The position numbers and the translations under genes were made by a program. From an uncultured Eubacterium sp. (GTDB lineage: Bacteria > Bacillota > Clostridia > Lachnospirales > Lachnospiraceae), in NCBI GenBank assembly GCA_910589595.1, contig CAJUTM010000013.1:1-64000 (forward strand): a stretch of 64,000 nt of DNA, written 5' to 3'. The stretch's first letter is position 1; every line of letters begins with the position of its first letter. This document shows, in pieces, positions 16,629-25,563 of the stretch. The notes below the pieces were generated by a model. That model was not told the origin of the DNA. It saw only the letters and a list, made by a program, of their open reading frames with translations, and did not search any database.

Positions 16629-17456
16629 TTATAATTTTTCTTTCAACTCAAATGCTTTATCTTTGATTCTCTTTTGTGCGTCACGTGCTACCAAAACTCT
16701 TGAAACATAACGTTTGGCAACATCTGTATTTCCAATTCTTCTTGCCAACTCAGCAAGCAAATACATCATCGTATATTGGTCCATTCCACACATCGGAAAA
16801 TCTTCCTTATCAAATGCTGCCTCAAATCCTTCAAAAGCTTTCGTCAGCAATTCCTTTTCTTCTTTCTGAAGAGCCTCGACTTCTTCTTTCTTATGCTCGC
16901 CCTGCTGCAACATTTCAGCCTTACCACGGAGAAGCCATGCCATCTTCAGACAGGTATATGCTTTCTCACTGTTCTTTCCGTTTTTAACAACGGTATTGAG
17001 CAGCGCCATCTTGTGCCGCATGATTGCATCATCATATGTATATATGTTGCCGCTCCCCTGCTGATATTTAAACGTAGAAGAAATCTTTTCGGTTATACTC
17101 TTTGCCTGACTTGCCATAACAAAATTGAAGTAGCGATTCAATGCGGCATAACCACATTTTGGGCACAAAATAGCATCATATTTCAACGAATCAACGCCTA
17201 CATACTTTGGCCGCAAATCAGAATCTGCCCCTGACAAGTGTACCTTGCCGGTACGAACCATTTTACTTTTAAATTCATAATCACATACAGGGCATGTATA
17301 TGATTTATCAAAAAGCAAATCTTCCTCCGTCGTCTCCGGTTTCTTTTCCTGTTGGGAAGCGGCTGCGCCTTTCCCCTTTTCATTTTCTTGAAATACATCC
17401 ACTTTTTCTACATCTTTGAAGCCCAGACTCTCCAGGCCGGAAAAAATATTACCCAT
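16629..17456 (-). CDS. DUF2225-like zinc-ribbon and TPR-like protein
   Basis: A 275-residue protein of the DUF2225 type. After a charged N-terminus it has two CxxC pairs (YTCPVCDYEF near residue 54 and ILCPKCGYAA near 97) forming a probable zinc ribbon. The rest is helical and tetratricopeptide-like (YTCLKMAWLLRGKAEML, YLLAELARRIGNTDVAKRY). No signal peptide. It lies 24 bases after glnS on the same strand and ends at a bidirectional terminator, so the two are probably co-transcribed. Molecular function is unknown. Confidence 0.82.
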   Translation of the reverse strand: MGNIFSGLESLGFKDVEKVDVFQENEKGKGAAASQQEKKPETTEEDLLFDKSYTCPVCDYEFKSKMVRTGKVHLSGADSDLRPKYVGVDSLKYDAILCPKCGYAALNRYFNFVMASQAKSITEKISSTFKYQQGSGNIYTYDDAIMRHKMALLNTVVKNGKNSEKAYTCLKMAWLLRGKAEMLQQGEHKKEEVEALQKEEKELLTKAFEGFEAAFDKEDFPMCGMDQYTMMYLLAELARRIGNTDVAKRYVSRVLVARDAQKRIKDKAFELKEKL

Positions 17457-17479
17457 TGCAATTCTCCATTTCTTTTTTA

Positions 17480-19150
17480 CTATTTATTCGGACGATAGGA
17501 ACTCTTCAGTGAAACGATACGATTAAATACCTGATGCTCCTTTGTCGTATCCTTTGTATCTACACAAAAGAAGCCCGTGCGCATAAATTGGAACTTATCA
17601 CCCGGTTGTGCCTCTGCTAATGCAGGTTCCACATAACACTTCTTTCGTATTGTCAATGAATCAGGATTCACATTTATCGTACCATCTTCATTATATACCC
17701 CTTTCTCTTCATCGACAATATTTTCATAAAGCCTGACCTCCGCTGTCGCCGCCGTAGGCGCTGCGACCCAGTGAATCGTACCTTTGACTTTGCGTCCATT
17801 AAATCCGGAACCGCTTTTTGTCTCCGGGTCATAGGTACAATGAACAACTGTCACGTTACCGTCATCATCTGTCTCATATCCTACACACTTGACAAAATAA
17901 GCGCTCATCAACCGCACTTCGTTATCTGGGAAAAGACGAAAATACTTTCTTGGCGGCTCGATTTTAAAGTCCTCGCGCTCAATATACAGCTCTCTGCAAA
18001 AAGGAACTTTTCGAGTACCTAATTCAGGGTTTTCCTGATTGTTTGGTACATCTAAATATTCCACTTTATCCTCGTCATAATTATCAATCACCAGTTTAAG
18101 AGGCTCCAGAACAGCCATCATGCGGGAACGGCTCATTTTTAAATCTTCCCTGATACAATACTCAAGCATGGCGTAATCAACAGAACTGTTTGATTTGGAT
18201 ACCCCGCACAACTCCATAAACCGGCGAATCGAAGAAGCCGTATAACCGCGGCGGCGAAGCGCCGTAATCGTAACCAGTCGGGGATCATCCCAACCGTCCA
18301 CGATACCGTCTTCCACTAATTTCTTAATATAGCGCTTTCCGGTAACTACATTCGTCAAATACATTTTCGCAAACTCAATCTGACGCGGAGGAACCTCAAA
18401 TTCACATTCCCTTACTACCCAATCATATAATGGGCGATGATCTTCAAATTCCAAAGTACATATGGAATGAGTAATCCCCTCAACTGCATCTTCAATCGGA
18501 TGCGCAAAATCGTACATAGGATAAATACACCATTTATCTCCCGTATTATGATGATATAAATGCGCTACCCGATATATGATGGGATCACGCATGTTTATAT
18601 TCGGAGAAGACATATCTATTTTGGCACGAAGCACACGGGAACCATCCTCATACTTCCCCTCTTTCATCTCCTCAAACAACTTCAGATTTTCCTCGACGGA
18701 GCGTTCACGGTAGGGACTATTTTTCCCCGGCTCTTTCAATGTGCCACGGTATTCACGTATCTCCTCCGGTGTCAAGTCACATACAAATGCTTTTCCTTTT
18801 CGAATAAGTTTTACGGCGCATTCATACATCGTATCGAAATAGTCTGACGCAAAATAGACCGGCGGTTCTTCTCCACAAATCCAAGTAACATCATCTTTAA
18901 TCGAAGTAACAAACTCTTCCTTTTCTTTCTGCGGATTCGTATCGTCAAAACGAAGATTAAAAGTGCCCTTATATTCTTTTGCCAACCCCTGATTCAAGAG
19001 AATGGATTTTGCGTGACCGATGTGCAGATAACCGTTTGGCTCGGGCGGAAACCGTGTCACCACCTGCTCATATACTCCGTTCTGCAAATCATTATCTATC
19101 TCATTCTGAATAAAATTCCTGCTGTTCACTCCTTCATTCATTTCTGACAT
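17480..19150 (-). CDS. glnS: Glutaminyl-tRNA synthetase
   Basis: Class I synthetase charging tRNA-Gln. It has the HIGH-type motif in PPEPNGYLHIGHAKS, the Rossmann FDDTNPQKE block, WDDPRLVTITALRRRGYT and the two C-terminal anticodon-binding barrels. Length 556 residues is standard. The KMSKS-equivalent position reads VVTGKRYIKKL rather than the VMSKRKL of Escherichia coli; the functional lysine is kept. The ATG follows AAAAAGGAG. Presence of GlnRS may mean the organism charges Gln directly rather than only through the GatCAB amidotransferase. Confidence 0.96.
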   Translation of the reverse strand: MSEMNEGVNSRNFIQNEIDNDLQNGVYEQVVTRFPPEPNGYLHIGHAKSILLNQGLAKEYKGTFNLRFDDTNPQKEKEEFVTSIKDDVTWICGEEPPVYFASDYFDTMYECAVKLIRKGKAFVCDLTPEEIREYRGTLKEPGKNSPYRERSVEENLKLFEEMKEGKYEDGSRVLRAKIDMSSPNINMRDPIIYRVAHLYHHNTGDKWCIYPMYDFAHPIEDAVEGITHSICTLEFEDHRPLYDWVVRECEFEVPPRQIEFAKMYLTNVVTGKRYIKKLVEDGIVDGWDDPRLVTITALRRRGYTASSIRRFMELCGVSKSNSSVDYAMLEYCIREDLKMSRSRMMAVLEPLKLVIDNYDEDKVEYLDVPNNQENPELGTRKVPFCRELYIEREDFKIEPPRKYFRLFPDNEVRLMSAYFVKCVGYETDDDGNVTVVHCTYDPETKSGSGFNGRKVKGTIHWVAAPTAATAEVRLYENIVDEEKGVYNEDGTINVNPDSLTIRKKCYVEPALAEAQPGDKFQFMRTGFFCVDTKDTTKEHQVFNRIVSLKSSYRPNK

Positions 19151-19261
19151 ACTAACAACTCCTTTTTCACATATCTGTTTCTATCATACCACAAAGTAGA
19201 AAGTATGAAAAGAGCGATTTTATAAAAAGATTATGTATGTCGATTGTTTACTTTTTCATAA

Positions 19262-19296
19262 GTGAAAAGGGCAGAGCCTGACATACAGGCGCTGCC
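19262..19296 (-). terminator. Terminator of the secreted esterase gene
   Basis: Eleven-base arms GGCAGAGCCTG (19270-19280) and CAGGCGCTGCC (19286-19296) with one mismatch, five-base loop, and CTTTTCACTT on the minus-strand exit side. Confidence 0.75.
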
Positions 19297-19313
19297 GCTT
19301 ATGCAAAAAATAA

Positions 19314-20633
19314 CTATTTAAAAATCCTTTTCAGAAAATTGTATAGTCCATGCTGGTAAACTGCAGGTTCATGGCCACCGCCGCCTTTGTTCTTGGAATC
19401 GCCTCCCATCGTCTCATAGTAAAAGTGCGGTACTTTGTTTTTTTGCAGGGCATTAGCATAACGCTTCGGCTCTGTCTTAACAATATCATCTTTTGGTCCT
19501 GCTGCAATGAGAACAAGAGTGTTGTCCATAAATTCTGGCTTCAGTGTAAAGGTATCTTCAGTAAAGAAGCCTTCTTCCGTCACTCCGTAATTTGTATATT
19601 TGAAAATGCCAAACGCCGGACAGAAGCCACCGATATAACCAAACTGCTCCTGCCTCATAAAACCAATCTGCAAACTGACACGTCCTCCCATGGAAAAACC
19701 GCAAATCGCCGTGTTTTCACGTCCAGTCAGAGTCGAATAATTTTCATTTATATACGGCATCAAACACTGTGTAAGGTCGTTAATGAAATTATTATAGGCG
19801 GCGTAGTGCTGCAAGTTAAAGCCCTCGCCTTTTCCCTCCTCATTGGCACAGGCATTCGGAAATACTACAATCATCTCTTTAGCATCGCCGTTGGCGATGG
19901 CATTCCAAATGACACGATGCGTACCGTCGCCATATAGTGAAGTTTCATTTCCAAAAATTCCATGCTGCATATATACGACCGGATACTTCTTCTCTGTCGT
20001 ATATCCCTTTGGCAGCACAACTTTTGCCTTTCTCGCTACGGACTTACCTTCCACAATAACCGTCGAGTCATAAGTAATGTCAACTACTTTCCCCTCATTT
20101 TCCGACTTTGTCGAGCGATACCCAACCGGAACTGCCATCTCCAGATTTTCTGGAAACGGCGTCGCTGTGGCTTTCTGCGTCGGCGTCGCTGTCGCAGTGG
20201 CCGTTGCCGTAGGTGTCGGCGTTGCGGTTGGCGTTGCCGTTGCTGTGTCATTGGCAGGCGGCGTTGCCGTTGGCGTAGATTGATTTTTATCTGTTGTCTT
20301 TTCTTTTATGATAACGGTTACTTTACCTACCTTTTTCGTCTTTTTCCTGTATTTCTCTTTCACGGTAATCGTTGCCTTTCCAACCTTTTTCGCCTTTACC
20401 ATACCGGTCTTTGAGACGGTCGCTTTCTTTTTAGCGGAAGAAACAAACGTATATTTCGCTTTCTTCTTTTTTCCCTTTATGGAAATCTTTTTCTTCTGTC
20501 CAACCTTTAAAGTCATCTTTTTCGTTTTCAGTTTTGCTTTTCCTGCTGCTTCCATTGGTATTGACAATGCGGAACAGACTAACCCGAATGCCAATAACAG
20601 ACTCACAACTTTTTTATTTGCTGCTGTGTTCAT
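19314..20633 (-). CDS. Secreted esterase (CE1 / esterase D-like) with Ig-like and Thr-Pro linker regions
   Basis: An exported serine hydrolase. A signal peptide covers about residues 1-31 (VVSLLLAFGLVCSALSIPMEA). Next comes a very lysine-rich segment (about 32-120) with the strand pattern of a bacterial Ig-like (Big_2) domain, then a Thr/Pro/Ala linker (about 120-165), then an alpha/beta hydrolase domain. Catalytic signs are the nucleophile elbow GFSMGG and a C-terminal histidine in GGGGHEPAVYQHG. Similar domains are feruloyl or acetyl-xylan esterases, so a role in releasing plant cell-wall side groups is plausible. The start at 20633 is eight bases after AGGAGG; a GTG one codon earlier is also possible. 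Confidence 0.82.
   Translation of the reverse strand: MNTAANKKVVSLLLAFGLVCSALSIPMEAAGKAKLKTKKMTLKVGQKKKISIKGKKKKAKYTFVSSAKKKATVSKTGMVKAKKVGKATITVKEKYRKKTKKVGKVTVIIKEKTTDKNQSTPTATPPANDTATATPTATPTPTATATATATPTQKATATPFPENLEMAVPVGYRSTKSENEGKVVDITYDSTVIVEGKSVARKAKVVLPKGYTTEKKYPVVYMQHGIFGNETSLYGDGTHRVIWNAIANGDAKEMIVVFPNACANEEGKGEGFNLQHYAAYNNFINDLTQCLMPYINENYSTLTGRENTAICGFSMGGRVSLQIGFMRQEQFGYIGGFCPAFGIFKYTNYGVTEEGFFTEDTFTLKPEFMDNTLVLIAAGPKDDIVKTEPKRYANALQKNKVPHFYYETMGGDSKNKGGGGHEPAVYQHGLYNFLKRIFK
20155..20285 (-). repeat. Low-complexity Thr-Pro-Ala coding repeat
   Basis: Tandem GTTGGCGTTGCCGTT-like units on the plus strand encode TPTATP/TATATA linker residues of the secreted esterase on the minus strand. 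Such repeats can change length by slippage. Confidence 0.7.
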
Positions 20634-20788
20634 CACCGATTCCTCCTACATATATTTTTTCACTTATCATTTATAAGTTTACTTAACAAAATCATAAAGG
20701 GAAGCGGCGGATTTAGCAACCGGAAATTTTATGAACAGCAAACGGCAGGAACTCTGCCTGTGATTCTCAGGGACGGTTTGTTGGTTCC

Positions 20789-21394
20789 TTACAACTCTTC
20801 TGCCTTATATACAGCATATCCCTCATAATAGTAGCTATAATCAATGCCTTTCATGTATATTTCCCTATCGTCAATCTTATCGGTCAATGCCTGCTTTAAA
20901 ATATGTTTTATTTCAATATCCTTTACCGGACTTCTTTCCATTGCCAGTAAATAATCATCTTTATCCACTAAACTCCAATTAACTACAAGGTTTAGCTCCT
21001 TTTTTAATATTATGTCCAGCCATATTCTTGTACTGCGGCCATTACCTTCACGAAATGGATGCACAATATTCATTTCCACATACTTTTCTACAATCTCATC
21101 AAAGGTCGATTGCGGCATTTTTTCCACATTTTCTATCGCCGCCTGCAAATAAATAACCGGAGCAAATCTGAAATTTCCCTTTGCCATATTAACATCCCTT
21201 ACTTTTTCGGCAAAATCATATATCGGTTCAAATAAATACTTGTGGATGGCGGCAAGCATACGGAAAGTTCCTGCTTCGTATTCGTTTAAATAGCTGCTTT
21301 CAAATAATTCAACAGCCCTTTTCTTACTTATTTTTTCTTCCATTCGCGCCAATTCAGCAGAATCATGGATACCAAGTCTATTTTTCAATACCAT
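20789..21394 (-). CDS. Fic family protein with C-terminal autoinhibitory motif
   Basis: Predicted AMP-transferase (or related nucleotidyl/phosphoryl transferase) acting on target-protein hydroxyls. The Fic motif is complete, HPFREGNGRSTR with catalytic H112, preceded by the flap-forming strand. Near the C-terminus S187-YYY-E191-G192 fits the (S/T)xxxE(G/N) inhibitory helix, which places it with the class III single-domain Fic proteins. 201 residues matches that class. The ATG follows GGAAAGG. No antitoxin or partner gene is adjacent, consistent with intramolecular inhibition. Target unknown. Confidence 0.88.
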   Translation of the reverse strand: MVLKNRLGIHDSAELARMEEKISKKRAVELFESSYLNEYEAGTFRMLAAIHKYLFEPIYDFAEKVRDVNMAKGNFRFAPVIYLQAAIENVEKMPQSTFDEIVEKYVEMNIVHPFREGNGRSTRIWLDIILKKELNLVVNWSLVDKDDYLLAMERSPVKDIEIKHILKQALTDKIDDREIYMKGIDYSYYYEGYAVYKAEEL

Positions 21395-21535
21395 AAAAAT
21401 TCCTTTCCAAAATCACTCAATTCAACACTCTATTTTAAAAATTATTATATCATTCATTTTTCCTTTTTACAAACATAGCTTTTGATTTGTTCGCAAACCA
21501 TTTAGTCCGCAAAAAAGGAAAAAATGGCAAAAACC

Positions 21536-21571
21536 AAGCCCGCAAAGTCCTTTCACAGACTTTACGGGCTT
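21536..21571 (-). terminator. Terminator of the 162-residue hydrolase gene
   Basis: Fourteen-base arms AAGCCCGCAAAGTC (21536-21549) and GACTTTACGGGCTT (21558-21571) with one mismatch and an eight-base loop, just beyond the stop codon at 21593. Confidence 0.75.
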
Positions 21572-21592
21572 GTCATTCCCTATCTTTATCTT

Positions 21593-22081
21593 TTATTTAA
21601 AATCATGTCCGCTGATTCGTAATTTGGCTCTGCTTAATCGCTGGCTGAAAAAGTGGTATTTTCTCATATTAATCTCTTTTCCCTTATATGTGACGGTTGT
21701 CTCACCCTCCAAAGCAACCTTTGCCGCTTTCAGACATTTTGCTCTGGCGCCGGACTCGTATTTGCCTGCACTGTAATACTTCATTTCTCTCTTCCACTTT
21801 CCGGTGCGAACCGGTGTGAACTGGTTTCTCTGTTTTAATACTTTCTCAATCGAATTTGGAAAACTGCCGGACTTCTTACGGTTCATGACTACGATACCAA
21901 CTGCTTCCTTACCGGCACGGCTCTGATTTCCTGCCTCGCAGTAAATAATAGCCGCCATCATCCTCAGTTCCTTTTTTGTATAACTTTTCTTTTCAGCAGC
22001 CTGTGAAGGTGTTGCCCCGAACATTACTCCCGCCAGAACAAGAACCGCCATCATTCGTACTACTAAAGTTTTCAAACACAT
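21593..22081 (-). CDS. Secreted cell wall hydrolase, SleB-like
   Basis: A 162-residue exported protein: signal peptide about residues 1-28 (ending SQAAEKK), then a SleB-type hydrolase domain (lysozyme-like fold). Typical elements are AAIIYCEAGNQSRAGKEAVG with the candidate catalytic glutamate, VVMNRKKSGSFPNSIEKVLK, and a QFTPV block. The ATG follows AAGGAG. SleB-type enzymes cut spore cortex or vegetative wall; this short form lacks a peptidoglycan-binding domain. It is monocistronic, with its own terminator. Confidence 0.85.
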   Translation of the reverse strand: MCLKTLVVRMMAVLVLAGVMFGATPSQAAEKKSYTKKELRMMAAIIYCEAGNQSRAGKEAVGIVVMNRKKSGSFPNSIEKVLKQRNQFTPVRTGKWKREMKYYSAGKYESGARAKCLKAAKVALEGETTVTYKGKEINMRKYHFFSQRLSRAKLRISGHDFK

Positions 22082-22186
22082 GTTTACAACTCCTTATTTT
22101 TTAATAGTTACAAATTTGTTATCGCTTTTGTAACATTTATGTAACAATTGTAACATAAAACACACAAAAATCAACCCCAAATACAA

Positions 22187-22223
22187 AAAAATCGCTTTCC
22201 AAGTGTTGGAAATAGCGATTTTT
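22187..22223 (-). terminator. Terminator of the thrC-hisA unit
   Basis: Arms AAATCGCT-TTCCAA and TTGGAA-AGCGATTT, interrupted by a two-base bulge, three-base loop, and a run of T on the minus-strand exit side. Confidence 0.7.
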
Positions 22224-22256
22224 CGTTATTTTTAAAATTTAATTTTTTTATTTTAT

Positions 22257-23027
22257 TTAAAATTTTGTTACAATTTCATCCAGCTTCAGCGGGCCGCCAA
22301 AGAGGTCAAGCGCACTTCCCACCGTAAAATTTACAGAACCGCGGCCGATATTTTTTATTTTTTCAATATCTGCCATGCTTCCTATGCCGCCCGCATATGT
22401 TATCGGTACTTCGGTTTCGTCTGCCAAAAGAGTGAGAAGTTCCTCGTCCACTCCCATTCCGGTTCCCTCAACATTTACCGCATGTACAAGAAATTCATCG
22501 CAATACCGGCTCAGCTTCCGAAACAATTCCTTTTCTAATGGCTGTTTCGTAAATTTCTGCCAGCGGTCGGTAACGATAAAATACTGTTCTTCCCGTTTGC
22601 GGCAGCTTACATCCAAAACAAGATGTTCTTTCCCGACAGCGTCTGCCAGTTTTTGAAGACGGTTGTAGCGGATAAGGCCGTCGGAGAACACGTACGACGT
22701 TACAATAACGTGACTTGCGCCCATTTCAATAAACTGACGGGCATTTTCAGCGGTCACGCCACCACCGATTTGCAGGGCCTCCGGCCACTCGCTCAGCGCG
22801 CCCCGCGCCTGCTCCAAATCCGCTTCATAAAATTTGCTGTCTTTGCTGTTGAGCAAAATAATATGCCCCCCGCGAAGACCCTTTTTACGATATAAGGCGG
22901 CATAATCCGCCGCCTGCATATCCGAAACATAATTTTCTCTGGCATAATCCTCTTCGTCGGAAAGACTGCCCCCTACAATCTGTTTCACCTTACCGTTATG
23001 AATATCAATACATGGTCGAAACTGCAT
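22257..23027 (-). CDS. hisA: ProFAR isomerase, eukaryote-type HisA (HIS6-like)
   Basis: Histidine-synthesis isomerase (Amadori rearrangement of ProFAR to PRFAR) with a TIM-barrel fold. The sequence follows the fungal/plant HIS6 pattern rather than ordinary bacterial HisA: FRPCIDIHNGKVKQIVGG at the N-terminus, LQIGGGVT, VIVTSYVF, LDVSCRK followed by a W-containing strand, DEFLVHAVNVEG, and TYAGGIGS. 256 residues is also the HIS6 length. The start at 23027 follows GAGG by six bases; the ATG at 23039 is too close to AGGAGG. It lies 24 bases after thrC with no other his gene near, so it is probably co-transcribed with thrC. Confidence 0.88.
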   Translation of the reverse strand: MQFRPCIDIHNGKVKQIVGGSLSDEEDYARENYVSDMQAADYAALYRKKGLRGGHIILLNSKDSKFYEADLEQARGALSEWPEALQIGGGVTAENARQFIEMGASHVIVTSYVFSDGLIRYNRLQKLADAVGKEHLVLDVSCRKREEQYFIVTDRWQKFTKQPLEKELFRKLSRYCDEFLVHAVNVEGTGMGVDEELLTLLADETEVPITYAGGIGSMADIEKIKNIGRGSVNFTVGSALDLFGGPLKLDEIVTKF

Positions 23028-23051
23028 ATTAATCCTCATTTCCTCCTGCTT

Positions 23052-24536
23052 TTACAATCCAAGTATATTCTCAACCGTATTCTGCATTTCGTCCTTGTCA
23101 CATACCAGTTGATGAACGACAGGCGCCGTGCGGATTTCTTCAATCGCCTGCGGTATTTTCACGCCGGAAATTTTGTTGAGCTCATCGACCAGTTCAAAGT
23201 CCGTCATGCCGTCGTATTTTTCCTTATCAATCGCTTCCATGACGCTTCTTGTAAACTTATATGGACTGGCCGTAGAGGCAATCACCGTCTTGCGCCCCGA
23301 TGTCTCAGCCATATTATAATATACATGGGAAGCCACGGATGTATGAGGGTCCAAAATATAGTTCGTACCATCATACACCTTTTTTATATTTTTCTTCGTC
23401 TCCTCCTCTGTTGCATAGCCCCCCGCAAAGCAAGCGAGCTTCTCTCTCATCGCCGGCGTTATCTCATATTCTCCCTGATTTGCAAGCGCTTCCATCAACG
23501 CCTTTGTTTTGTCCGCATCTTCTCCCGCAATGTGATAAATCAGTCTCTCTAAATTACTGGAAATCAAAATATCCATCGACGGAGAGGACGTGAGGATAAA
23601 CTCCCTCTTGCGGTCATATTTTCCGGTGCGGAAAAAGTCATACAGCACTTTATTTTCATTAGACGCACAATACAACATCTCTATCGGAAGTCCCATATTT
23701 TTTGCATAATACGCCGCCAGTATGTTGCCGAAATTACCTGTTGGTACGACGACATTAATCTTCTCTCCCTCGGAAATCTCTCCCTGCTTTAACAATTGTC
23801 CGTAGGCGTACACATAATAAACGATCTGTGGCACGAGCCGCCCGATATTAATCGAATTTGCCGATGAAAACTGAAATCCTTTCTCATTCATGCGCTGTGC
23901 CAGTTCCGCAGAGTTAAACATCTTCTTGACGCCGGTCTGCGCATCGTCAAAATTGCCGATAATGCCAACTACATTCGTATTTTCGCCTTTCTGTGTCAAC
24001 ATCTGCTTTTCCTGAATCGGACTGACGCCGTTTTTCGGATAAAATACGATAATACTTGTTCCCGCCACATCCGCGAACCCTGCCAGCGCGGCTTTCCCCG
24101 TATCGCCGGAAGTCGCCGTCAAAATAACAATCTCATTATTTACATGGTTCTTTTTCGCGGAAGTCGTCATCAGATATGGAAGAATCGACAGCGCCATATC
24201 TTTAAAGGCAATCGTTCTCCCATGAAATAATTCCAAATAATATGCGTTGTCTTTCTTTACTAACGGAGCAATTTCTTCTGTGTCAAATTTGTCATCGTAT
24301 GCTCCGTGAATACATGCTTTGAGCTCTTCTTCCGTAAAATCGCCCAAAAATAATTTCATCACTTCATAAGCCGTCTCCTGATAAGTCATGGAAGACAGCT
24401 TTTCCCATTCTATATCAAAAGAAGGAATAGTCTCCGGTACATACAGACCTCCATCTTCTGCCAGTCCTTTCAAAATAGCCTGTGAAGCACTAACCCGCTC
24501 TTTTTTATTTCTCGTACTTTTATACATGACAGCCAT
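23052..24536 (-). CDS. thrC: Threonine synthase
   Basis: Pyridoxal-phosphate enzyme turning O-phosphohomoserine into threonine. The cofactor lysine lies in HGRTIAFKDMALS, followed by ILTATSGDTGKAALAGF and the phosphate loop in PTGNFGNILAAYYAK. An N-terminal segment (YKSTRNKKERVSASQAILKG) marks the longer class that resembles yeast THR4. 494 residues fits. Start ATG 24536 follows AAAGGA by ten bases; GTG at 24542 is an alternative. The leader (24543-24600) contains a hairpin; hisA follows in the same unit. Confidence 0.95.
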   Translation of the reverse strand: MAVMYKSTRNKKERVSASQAILKGLAEDGGLYVPETIPSFDIEWEKLSSMTYQETAYEVMKLFLGDFTEEELKACIHGAYDDKFDTEEIAPLVKKDNAYYLELFHGRTIAFKDMALSILPYLMTTSAKKNHVNNEIVILTATSGDTGKAALAGFADVAGTSIIVFYPKNGVSPIQEKQMLTQKGENTNVVGIIGNFDDAQTGVKKMFNSAELAQRMNEKGFQFSSANSINIGRLVPQIVYYVYAYGQLLKQGEISEGEKINVVVPTGNFGNILAAYYAKNMGLPIEMLYCASNENKVLYDFFRTGKYDRKREFILTSSPSMDILISSNLERLIYHIAGEDADKTKALMEALANQGEYEITPAMREKLACFAGGYATEEETKKNIKKVYDGTNYILDPHTSVASHVYYNMAETSGRKTVIASTASPYKFTRSVMEAIDKEKYDGMTDFELVDELNKISGVKIPQAIEEIRTAPVVHQLVCDKDEMQNTVENILGL

Positions 24537-24551
24537 AATCACTCAATCCTT

Positions 24552-24592
24552 TACTATAAGATTTCCTGCGCAAACGCGCATAACTACCTTAT
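24552..24592 (-). other. Stem-loop in the thrC leader
   Basis: Outer arms CTATAAG/CTTATAG and an inner perfect TGCGC-AAAC-GCGCA hairpin lie just upstream of the thrC ribosome-binding site. No Thr-rich leader peptide or known riboswitch is recognisable. Confidence 0.4.
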
Positions 24593-24634
24593 AGAATACC
24601 ATGAGTTTTTATTTTTCGCAAGATAGCAGTCTTA

Positions 24635-25282
24635 CTATTTGAAAAATTCGTGACATCCATATTCATATAACCGCGTCAAATCCCTGTCAAACCAGCGTAT
24701 ATTCCCCGCGTCAGAACCGGCGCGGTACATAAAATACAACGCGCCTTTTGTATTGTCTTTCTCTTTTAATGCCTTTTCGACTGCTTTTTTTGTCAGTGAA
24801 GAGACAGAAACACGATAATAACTGCCGTTACTGATTGGCGAGAACTGCCGGTGGGCGAAGACAACTCCTTTTACCGTATCCGGAAAATGTTTCGACTTAA
24901 TCCGGTTAATAATAACATTGGCGACCATTTGCCTTCCTTTCACGTTCTGGTCTCCTGCTTCCGCCTCGACAATGCGCTCTAAAATCCGGCGGCTGCTTTT
25001 GTTTATCGGAATGCGGTAGCGAATTATCGTCTTAACTTCCCGACGCGCCATTTCATCTTCCTGCGTGCCACTCATCCGCTCCTGTTCTTCACTCTCGCGA
25101 ATCCCCTGATAACAGAAACGGCCGTTTTCCGTCAGCGACATGATTTGCTCTGCTTTCTTTCGTATGGGAATAATCATCTCGTCCAGCCTGACAACCGGTT
25201 TTTCCGTCTCCGGATACCAGCCGATAGACAAGACGACAACTAACATACAATAAATTGCAAATACTAATTTCCTTTTCTTCAC
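24635..25282 (-). CDS. Membrane-anchored or secreted cell wall hydrolase, SleB-like
   Basis: A 215-residue protein with an N-terminal membrane segment or uncleaved signal (about residues 5-23) and a C-terminal SleB-type hydrolase domain: RILERIVEAEAGDQNVKGRQMV with the candidate catalytic glutamate, NVIINRIKSKHFPDTV, AHRQFSPI and a FYRAGS-like C-terminal block. The region between (about 30-100) is charged and probably a linker. A role in spore cortex or wall turnover is likely. It is separated from thrC by 90 bases on the same strand. Confidence 0.85.
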   Translation of the reverse strand: MKKRKLVFAIYCMLVVVLSIGWYPETEKPVVRLDEMIIPIRKKAEQIMSLTENGRFCYQGIRESEEQERMSGTQEDEMARREVKTIIRYRIPINKSSRRILERIVEAEAGDQNVKGRQMVANVIINRIKSKHFPDTVKGVVFAHRQFSPISNGSYYRVSVSSLTKKAVEKALKEKDNTKGALYFMYRAGSDAGNIRWFDRDLTRLYEYGCHEFFK

Positions 25283-25471
25283 ATTTCCTCCATTCCGAAA
25301 TCCGAACCTGCCGTTGCATTTAACATGCGCACAACATTTCTGATTTCTTCTTGAGCGCTATCAGATATTTATAGTATATGCAGTTTTTTGATAAATATTA
25401 CAAAATTGTTACAATTTAGTTCACATTCATGCAATAATTAAGTAATGTAATAATCTTCATCCACGAAAGTA

Positions 25472-25500
25472 TTGATTTTCTCCCGCATTTACCATACAAT
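25472..25500 (+). promoter_or_regulatory. Sigma-A-type promoter of the AP2-like gene
   Basis: TTGATT (25472-25477) and TACAAT (25495-25500) with a 17-base spacer, about 60 bases before the start codon; the only strong promoter match in the 281-bp divergent gap 25283-25563. Confidence 0.6.
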
Positions 25501-25563
25501 AGTGTACAGTTAAAATATACACACAACCGTAACATTTTACGGACAGGTATCGGAGGTGGAACA

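Noticed and set aside
20700..20788. GGCAG/CTGCC hairpin as a terminator of the fic gene
   Set aside because: Short stem and weak T tract; support too low.
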